A stretch of DNA of 64,000 bases from an uncultured Prevotellaceae bacterium (GTDB taxonomy: Bacteria > Bacteroidota > Bacteroidia > Bacteroidales > Bacteroidaceae): the NCBI GenBank assembly GCA_902800435.1, contig CADCEQ010000012.1:24803-88802 (forward strand). The letters are read 5' to 3'. The notes beneath the pieces were generated by a model. That model was not told where the DNA came from, did not search any database, and was given only the letters and a program-made list of their open reading frames with translations. Position numbers and translations under genes: made by a program. Each line of letters opens with the position of its first letter. Position 1 is the stretch's first letter. Of the stretch, positions 59,555 to 64,000 are shown piece by piece.

Positions 59555-60913
59555 ATGCTGAAACTACTTCTGAAACTCTGGGCCGACCAGAAACGGCGCG
59601 ACTTCAAGTGGGGCCGCTTTCTGGGCGAAGCGTACTTCTTTACGCTGTTTATGATTGTCAGCTGCACCGTCACCTACGTCATCTACGAGGAGACGGGGGC
59701 GGCTGAAGGCATGGAGGTGGCTATTCCTTTTATTGCCGCAGGACTCATCATCCCCGACTTCATCAACAAACTGCTGATGAAGCACGACGAGACGGTGATG
59801 GACCACTACCTGAAGAGCAAGCCCATACCCGAGCGGTCGTGGAACCGGTTCCTGCTCACGACCAACCTGTTCTCGTTCTGGAACTGGGCCTTGCCCGTAC
59901 TGCTGCTGCCGTTCTGCGTGCTGTTCCTGCCCTGGAAACTCGCGATTCCCTCGTTCCTGCTGCTGCTGAGCGTATCGTTCGTGGGCGGCGTGGCCATCAC
60001 GGCCTTCTGCAGGGCCAAGGGCTGGACCAATAAGTGGCCGGTGCTGGTGGCGATGCTCATTTGGCAGATTATTGCCTTCATGTACTCGCTGACCTCCATC
60101 TTCATGCCGTGGGGCATCCACGTGGCTGTTTTCCTGCTGCTCTGTGCCGGAGCCGTCGCCGTGTTCTACAACTACCTCTGCGAGCTGCGCCGCTACGACG
60201 AGTCGAAGGCGCGGGCCGACCGCCTGTTCCTCGGTGCTTCGTCGCTGTTCTCGATGGAGTACATCAGCGTACTGCGCTCCAAGCGGCTGCGCGTGGCGAC
60301 GCTCATCCTGCCGCTGGTGTTCGTGTTCAACAGCTACACCCAGCAGGTGAACGGGTTGAACGTCTTCTTCTACATGATGCTGATGTTCGCCATCTTCTCG
60401 CCGTCGATGATGCTGGGCCAGTGGGTGTTCGGCATCGAGGGCAACTACTTCGACGGCCTGTGGACGAAGCCCGTCAGCATCCGCGAAATCCTGGGCAACA
60501 AGTTCCGCTTCTACGCCCTGCTCAACATCATCCCCACGCTGATGGTGGCACCGCTCATCTGGATGGCCGGCCTGTCGCCGTGGCTGCTGTTGGCCACGTG
60601 GCTGTTCACGGCTGGCTTTGCCAACCTGTCGCTGATGCCCACGGCCCTCATCTCGTCGCGCATTGAACTGTTCCAGTCGGCCTTCTTCAACTATCAGGGA
60701 GCCTCGCTCTCGGTCAACCTCTACGGCTTTGTGGTCATCATCCCCATTGCCCTCTACTGCCTCTTCACGTGGCTGCTGTCGCCTGAGACCTGCGCCATCG
60801 TGCTTGCCTTGACGGGCATCGTCGGCTTCGCTCTCTATCCCGTCATCATCGGCTGGCTGTCACGCGCCTACGAGCGCCGCCGCTACACGTGTTTCGAACG
60901 TTACAGACAATAA
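59555..60913 (+). CDS. DUF5687 family ABC transporter permease-like protein
   Basis: 452 aa with about ten membrane helices (YFFTLFMIVSCTVTYVIY; WALPVLLLPFCVLFLPW; LFTAGFANLSLMPTALI). The signature start LWADQKRRDFKW and HDETVMDHYLKSKPIPERSWNRF fit DUF5687. The next gene, 7 bp downstream, is the ATPase, so these form an ABC-2-type exporter. Cargo unknown; the upstream lipoprotein pair may be related. Confidence 0.85.
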   Translation: MLKLLLKLWADQKRRDFKWGRFLGEAYFFTLFMIVSCTVTYVIYEETGAAEGMEVAIPFIAAGLIIPDFINKLLMKHDETVMDHYLKSKPIPERSWNRFLLTTNLFSFWNWALPVLLLPFCVLFLPWKLAIPSFLLLLSVSFVGGVAITAFCRAKGWTNKWPVLVAMLIWQIIAFMYSLTSIFMPWGIHVAVFLLLCAGAVAVFYNYLCELRRYDESKARADRLFLGASSLFSMEYISVLRSKRLRVATLILPLVFVFNSYTQQVNGLNVFFYMMLMFAIFSPSMMLGQWVFGIEGNYFDGLWTKPVSIREILGNKFRFYALLNIIPTLMVAPLIWMAGLSPWLLLATWLFTAGFANLSLMPTALISSRIELFQSAFFNYQGASLSVNLYGFVVIIPIALYCLFTWLLSPETCAIVLALTGIVGFALYPVIIGWLSRAYERRRYTCFERYRQ

Positions 60914-60920
60914 CAAGAAT

Positions 60921-61628
60921 ATGGAAATCAAGATACAAAACCTCGTCAAGCAGTACGGTAAGAACACCGTGCTTGACATCCCCGAGCTGACCATCGGCCC
61001 GGGCGAACTGGTGGGCCTCGTGGGCAACAACGGCGCCGGCAAGACCACGCTGATGCGACTGATGCTCGACCTCATCGAGGCCACCGACGGCTGGGTGGAA
61101 ACCGACGGCCAGCGTGTCGACCAAGACGTGACGTGGAAGTCGTTTACCGGCTCGTTCATCGACGGCCGCTTCCTCATCGACTTCTACACGCCCGAGGAGT
61201 ACTTCGCCTTCATTGCCCGTGCCTACGGCATCGACAAGGACACGCTCAACAGCCGTCTGGAGGAGTACCAGCCGCTGATGCACGACGAGATTCTCGGCAC
61301 GAAGAAATATCTGCGCCAGTTCTCGGAAGGCAACCGCCAGAAGACGGGCATCATCGGCGCGATGGTCATCAACCCCAAGGTACTCATCCTCGACGAGCCG
61401 TTCAACTACCTCGACCCGTCATCGCAGATTACCGTGGCCAAGCTCATCCGCCAGATGAACGAGCAACTTGGCACCACGGTCATCATCTCGAGCCACAACC
61501 TGAGCTTCGTCTCCGAAATCTCCACACGCATTCTGCTCCTGGAGAAAGGCCGCATCATCAAGGACCTGCCCAACCACGACGGCAGCGCCACCAAGGAGCT
61601 GGAGGAATACTTCAACACCGCAGGATAA
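60921..61628 (+). CDS. ABC transporter ATP-binding protein
   Basis: 235 aa. Walker A GNNGAGKTTL (residues about 35-44), ABC signature FSEGNRQKT, Walker B VLILDEPFNYLDP and the H-loop SSHNLSF are intact. ATPase partner of the DUF5687 permease. Confidence 0.95.
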   Translation: MEIKIQNLVKQYGKNTVLDIPELTIGPGELVGLVGNNGAGKTTLMRLMLDLIEATDGWVETDGQRVDQDVTWKSFTGSFIDGRFLIDFYTPEEYFAFIARAYGIDKDTLNSRLEEYQPLMHDEILGTKKYLRQFSEGNRQKTGIIGAMVINPKVLILDEPFNYLDPSSQITVAKLIRQMNEQLGTTVIISSHNLSFVSEISTRILLLEKGRIIKDLPNHDGSATKELEEYFNTAG

Positions 61629-61696
61629 GACTTTTCCTTATCCTATAGTATTGCACAAAATGGCCGAAATGTGCACGTTTCGGTCGTTTTTGTGCA
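61622..61696 (+). terminator. Stem-loops after the ABC operon
   Basis: AGGATAAG (61622-61629) / CTTATCCT (61637-61644) overlaps the stop codon. A larger imperfect stem, TGCACAAAATGGCCGAAA (61652-61669) / TTTCGGTCGTTTTTGTGCA (61678-61696), ends in a T-rich run. They probably end the operon just before the etf promoter. Confidence 0.7.
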
Positions 61697-61701
61697 TTTT
61701 G

Positions 61702-61733
61702 TTTGGCTGTGTGCGCAAAAAGTAGTACCTTTG
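61702..61733 (+). promoter_or_regulatory. Promoter of etfB-etfA
   Basis: -33 TTTG at 61702-61705 and -7 TACCTTTG at 61726-61733 with 20-bp spacing, a near-ideal Bacteroidetes promoter. The ATG is at 61773. Confidence 0.75.
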
Positions 61734-61772
61734 CACCCGCTTTTGTGAAAGTTACACATTATTATTATATTT

Positions 61773-62645
61773 ATGGCATTAAAAATTGTTGTGCTGGCCA
61801 AACAGGTGCCAGACACCCGTAACGTGGGTAAGGACGCCATGACCGCTGAAGGAACGGTAAACCGTGCTGCCCTACCCGCCATCTTCAACCCCGAAGATTT
61901 GAACGCCCTGGAACAGGCCCTTCGCCTGAAGGAGCAGAACCCAGGCTCTACAGTAGGAATCCTCACGATGGGTCCTCCACGTGCTGGTGAGATTATCCGT
62001 CAGGGACTTTATCGTGGCGCTGATACCGGTTGGCTGCTGACAGACCGACTCTTTGCCGGTGCCGATACGCTCGCTACTTCTTATGCTCTGGCTACCGCCA
62101 TCAAGAAGATTGGCGACGTGGATATTGTTATCGGTGGTCGTCAGGCTATCGATGGTGATACGGCTCAAGTAGGTCCTCAGGTGGCTCAGAAGCTGGGGCT
62201 CAATCAGGTAACCTACGCCGAGGAAGTTCTCAGCGTAAAGGATGGCAAGGCTACCATCAAGCGCGTGATCGACGGTGGTGTGGAGACTGTAGAGGCTCCG
62301 CTGCCCGTAGTGATTACCGTGAACGGAAGTGCTGCCCCCTGTCGCCCCCAAAACGCCAAGCTGGTGATGAAGTACAAGCGCGCTACCTGCCCGATGGAGC
62401 GTCCTGCCGAAGGCACACCCTACGACTATCTGTACGACGAGCGCCCCGAACTGAATCTGAATCAGTGGAGCGTGGCCGACGTGAACGGCGACGTGAACCA
62501 GTGTGGTCTGGCCGGTTCGCCTACAAAGGTGAAGGCTATCAAGAACATCGTGTTCCAGGCTAAGGAGTCGAAGACTCTGACAGCTTCGGATGCTGATGTA
62601 GAGGGAATGATTAAGGAATTGTTGGACGAGAAAATCATTGGATAA
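61773..62645 (+). CDS. etfB: Electron transfer flavoprotein beta subunit
   Basis: 290 aa. VVLAKQVPDTRNVG at the start, IGGRQAIDGDTAQVGPQVA with the family motif, and LPVVITVNG. It carries AMP or FAD and passes electrons from acyl-CoA dehydrogenase. Codon use is less GC-biased than its neighbours, as is usual for a highly expressed gene. etfA follows after 6 bp. Confidence 0.97.
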   Translation: MALKIVVLAKQVPDTRNVGKDAMTAEGTVNRAALPAIFNPEDLNALEQALRLKEQNPGSTVGILTMGPPRAGEIIRQGLYRGADTGWLLTDRLFAGADTLATSYALATAIKKIGDVDIVIGGRQAIDGDTAQVGPQVAQKLGLNQVTYAEEVLSVKDGKATIKRVIDGGVETVEAPLPVVITVNGSAAPCRPQNAKLVMKYKRATCPMERPAEGTPYDYLYDERPELNLNQWSVADVNGDVNQCGLAGSPTKVKAIKNIVFQAKESKTLTASDADVEGMIKELLDEKIIG

Positions 62646-62651
62646 AGAGAT

Positions 62652-63674
62652 ATGAACAACGTATTTGTATATTGCGAAATAGAAGGTACTCAAGTACAGG
62701 AAGTATCTCAGGAGCTGCTGACCAAGGGTCGCAAGCTCGCCAATACACTGGGTGTTGAGCTCCACGCCGTTGTTGCTGGTACAGGCATCAAGGGTAAGGT
62801 GGAGGATCAGATTCTGCCCTACGGTGTCGACAAGCTTTTTGTATTCGACGCTCCCGAGCTGTTCCCCTACACCTCGGCTCCCCACACCGATATCCTCGTG
62901 AACCTCTTCAAGGAGGAGCAGCCGCAGATCTGTTTGATGGGTGCTACCGTCATCGGCCGCGACCTCGGTCCCAGTGTGTCATCATCGCTGACCTCTGGTC
63001 TGACTGCTGACTGCACCGAGCTGGAGATTGGCCCGTACGACGACGCCAAAAGCGGCAAGCACTATGAGCAGTTGCTCTATCAGATTCGTCCCGCCTTCGG
63101 TGGTAACATCGTGGCTACCATCGTGAACCCCGACCACCGTCCCCAGATGGCTACCGTCCGCTCTGGCGTGATGCAAAAGGCTATCTACGAGGGTGAGTGC
63201 AAGAAGGAGGTGGTTTATCCCGAGGTGAGCAAGTATGTCAGCCCTGAAGCTTTTGTCGTCAAGGTGCTCGACCACCACGTGGAGGCTGCCAAGCACAACC
63301 TGAAGGGTGCGCCCATCGTGGTAGCCGGTGGTTACGGTATGGGCTCGAAGGAGAACTTCGACATGCTTTTCCAGCTTGCCAAAGTGCTGCATGGTGAGGT
63401 TGGCGGCTCTCGTGCTGCCGTGGATGCAGGCTGGCTGGACCACGACCGTCAGATTGGTCAGACGGGTGTTACCGTTCATCCCAAGGTGTATATCGCCTGC
63501 GGTATCTCTGGACAGATTCAGCACATCGCCGGTATGCAGGACTCTGGTATCATCATCAGCATCAACAGTGATCCTGATGCGCCCATCAACCGCATCGCCG
63601 ACTACGTCATCGTTGGCACCGTTGAGGAGGTCGTTCCCAAGCTCATCAAGTATTATAAGCAGAACAGCAAGTAA
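62652..63674 (+). CDS. etfA: Electron transfer flavoprotein alpha subunit
   Basis: 340 aa. The C-terminal FAD-binding signature YIACGISGQIQHIAGM and INSDPDAPINRIADY are intact, as is GATVIGRDLGPSVSS in the N-terminal domain. It forms the heterodimer with EtfB. The TAA stop is followed at once by the ATG of the small membrane protein. Confidence 0.97.
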   Translation: MNNVFVYCEIEGTQVQEVSQELLTKGRKLANTLGVELHAVVAGTGIKGKVEDQILPYGVDKLFVFDAPELFPYTSAPHTDILVNLFKEEQPQICLMGATVIGRDLGPSVSSSLTSGLTADCTELEIGPYDDAKSGKHYEQLLYQIRPAFGGNIVATIVNPDHRPQMATVRSGVMQKAIYEGECKKEVVYPEVSKYVSPEAFVVKVLDHHVEAAKHNLKGAPIVVAGGYGMGSKENFDMLFQLAKVLHGEVGGSRAAVDAGWLDHDRQIGQTGVTVHPKVYIACGISGQIQHIAGMQDSGIIISINSDPDAPINRIADYVIVGTVEEVVPKLIKYYKQNSK

Positions 63675-63851
63675 ATGAAAAAAGTATTCTTTTGGTTTAT
63701 TGTCGCTCTCGTCTTGGTGCTTCCTATGTATCTTTTAGATAAGCTGCCTAAAGGAGCCCTTGATCCTGCCATCATTTATGTCATTAGCGTTGTCTGGGGC
63801 ACAATGATTGGCGCTTATACTTGGAACACAATAAAAAAAGAAAAAAAGTAA
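63675..63851 (+). CDS. Small membrane protein between etfA and an acyl-CoA dehydrogenase
   Basis: 58 aa: a first helix (VFFWFIVALVLVLPMYLL), a short loop (DKLPKGALDP) and a second helix (AIIYVISVVWGTMIGAYTW), then a lysine-rich tail. Its ATG directly touches the etfA stop, and the dehydrogenase starts 5 bp after its stop, so it is translated within the etf-acd operon. No known family. It could anchor the electron-transfer complex to the membrane, but this is only inference from position. Confidence 0.8.
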   Translation: MKKVFFWFIVALVLVLPMYLLDKLPKGALDPAIIYVISVVWGTMIGAYTWNTIKKEKK

Positions 63852-63856
63852 TAATT

Positions 63857-64000
63857 ATGGCAAACTATTATAGTGACCACCCCGAGATAGGGTTCTATCT
63901 CAACCACCCCCTGATGGCTCGTATCGTTGAGCTGAAAGAAAAGGGTTTCGCTGATGCGAAAGAATATGACTACGCTCCCGTTGACCTGGGCGATGCCATC
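63857..64000 (+). CDS. Acyl-CoA dehydrogenase, 3' partial
   Basis: The first 48 codons, cut by the right edge. MANYYSDHPEIGFYLNHPL and AKEYDYAPVDLGDA match the N-terminus of Bacteroidales acyl-CoA dehydrogenases encoded beside etfBA. Presumably it feeds electrons to EtfAB, for example as a short-chain acyl-CoA dehydrogenase, but its chain-length specificity cannot be seen. Confidence 0.85.
   Translation, partial: MANYYSDHPEIGFYLNHPLMARIVELKEKGFADAKEYDYAPVDLGDAI

Noticed and set aside
1..64000. tRNA, rRNA, insertion sequences or prophage
   Set aside because: I saw no cloverleaf-like sequence, no rRNA sequence, and no transposase or integrase motif; a covariance-model scan was not possible here.

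Overview
The window is a chromosomal segment of a Gram-negative Bacteroidales bacterium, most likely a Prevotella-type organism with fairly high GC. The evidence is the SusC/SusD pair, the bifunctional MurF-Alr and Fkp enzymes, YfhO, GSCFA, DUF3098, DUF3822 and DUF5687 proteins, several secreted proteins with a short C-terminal GIYI-type module resembling T9SS type A sorting domains, and promoters of the Bacteroidetes type (-7 box TAnnTTTG, usually seen here as TACCTTTG or TATCTTTG). I found no rRNA, tRNA, CRISPR array, transposase or phage gene.

Layout. 1-4.1 kb: the end of an M6 metalloprotease and MurF-Alr. 4.1-11.0 kb: a minus-strand operon yfhO, fkp, GSCFA gene, yraN-like gene (surface fucosylation and envelope), driven from a 50-bp perfect palindrome that also faces luxS. 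11.6-17.9 kb: a minus-strand operon of a caspase-like cysteine protease, a secreted protein, an ECF sigma factor fused to a membrane segment and a C-terminal beta-barrel, and a serpin. 18.5-28.1 kb: typA, an outer-membrane barrel, rpsO, a lipoprotein, a GH28 pectinase, then folK, queA, truB, uppP, a DUF3098 gene and ftsX. 28.2-33.8 kb: a radical SAM gene, queE, cls, rsmD, a DUF3822 gene and a RecD-like helicase. 33.9-44.1 kb: a probable peptide-utilisation locus with a fused subtilisin/prolyl-oligopeptidase, SusC, SusD and small secreted partners. 44.2-46.5 kb: queD and dnaG. 46.6-49.5 kb: a small Cys/His protein, a TonB-dependent receptor and an HMA-domain protein (probable copper or other metal uptake). 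49.6-54.7 kb: lipoproteins, a DUF3244-like protein, a membrane TPR regulator and a two-domain CE12 esterase. 55.2-61.6 kb: a TMEM43 protein, three secreted proteins and a DUF5687/ABC transporter. 61.8-64.0 kb: etfB, etfA, a small membrane protein and the start of an acyl-CoA dehydrogenase.

The most striking features are: (1) the operon that puts a caspase-like protease and a serpin beside a sigma factor tethered to a beta-barrel, which looks like a self-contained cell-surface signalling unit; (2) a single-chain S8+S9 peptidase with both catalytic triads; (3) families of short GC-rich palindromic elements inserted in frame in MurF-Alr, Fkp (one complete, one half), the sigma-barrel protein and DnaG, always read in the same frame, plus one that supplies the SusD signal peptide; (4) 7-8 bp tandem repeats lying over translation-initiation regions inside operons, with the same units also found inside coding sequences; (5) symmetric promoters serving divergent genes.
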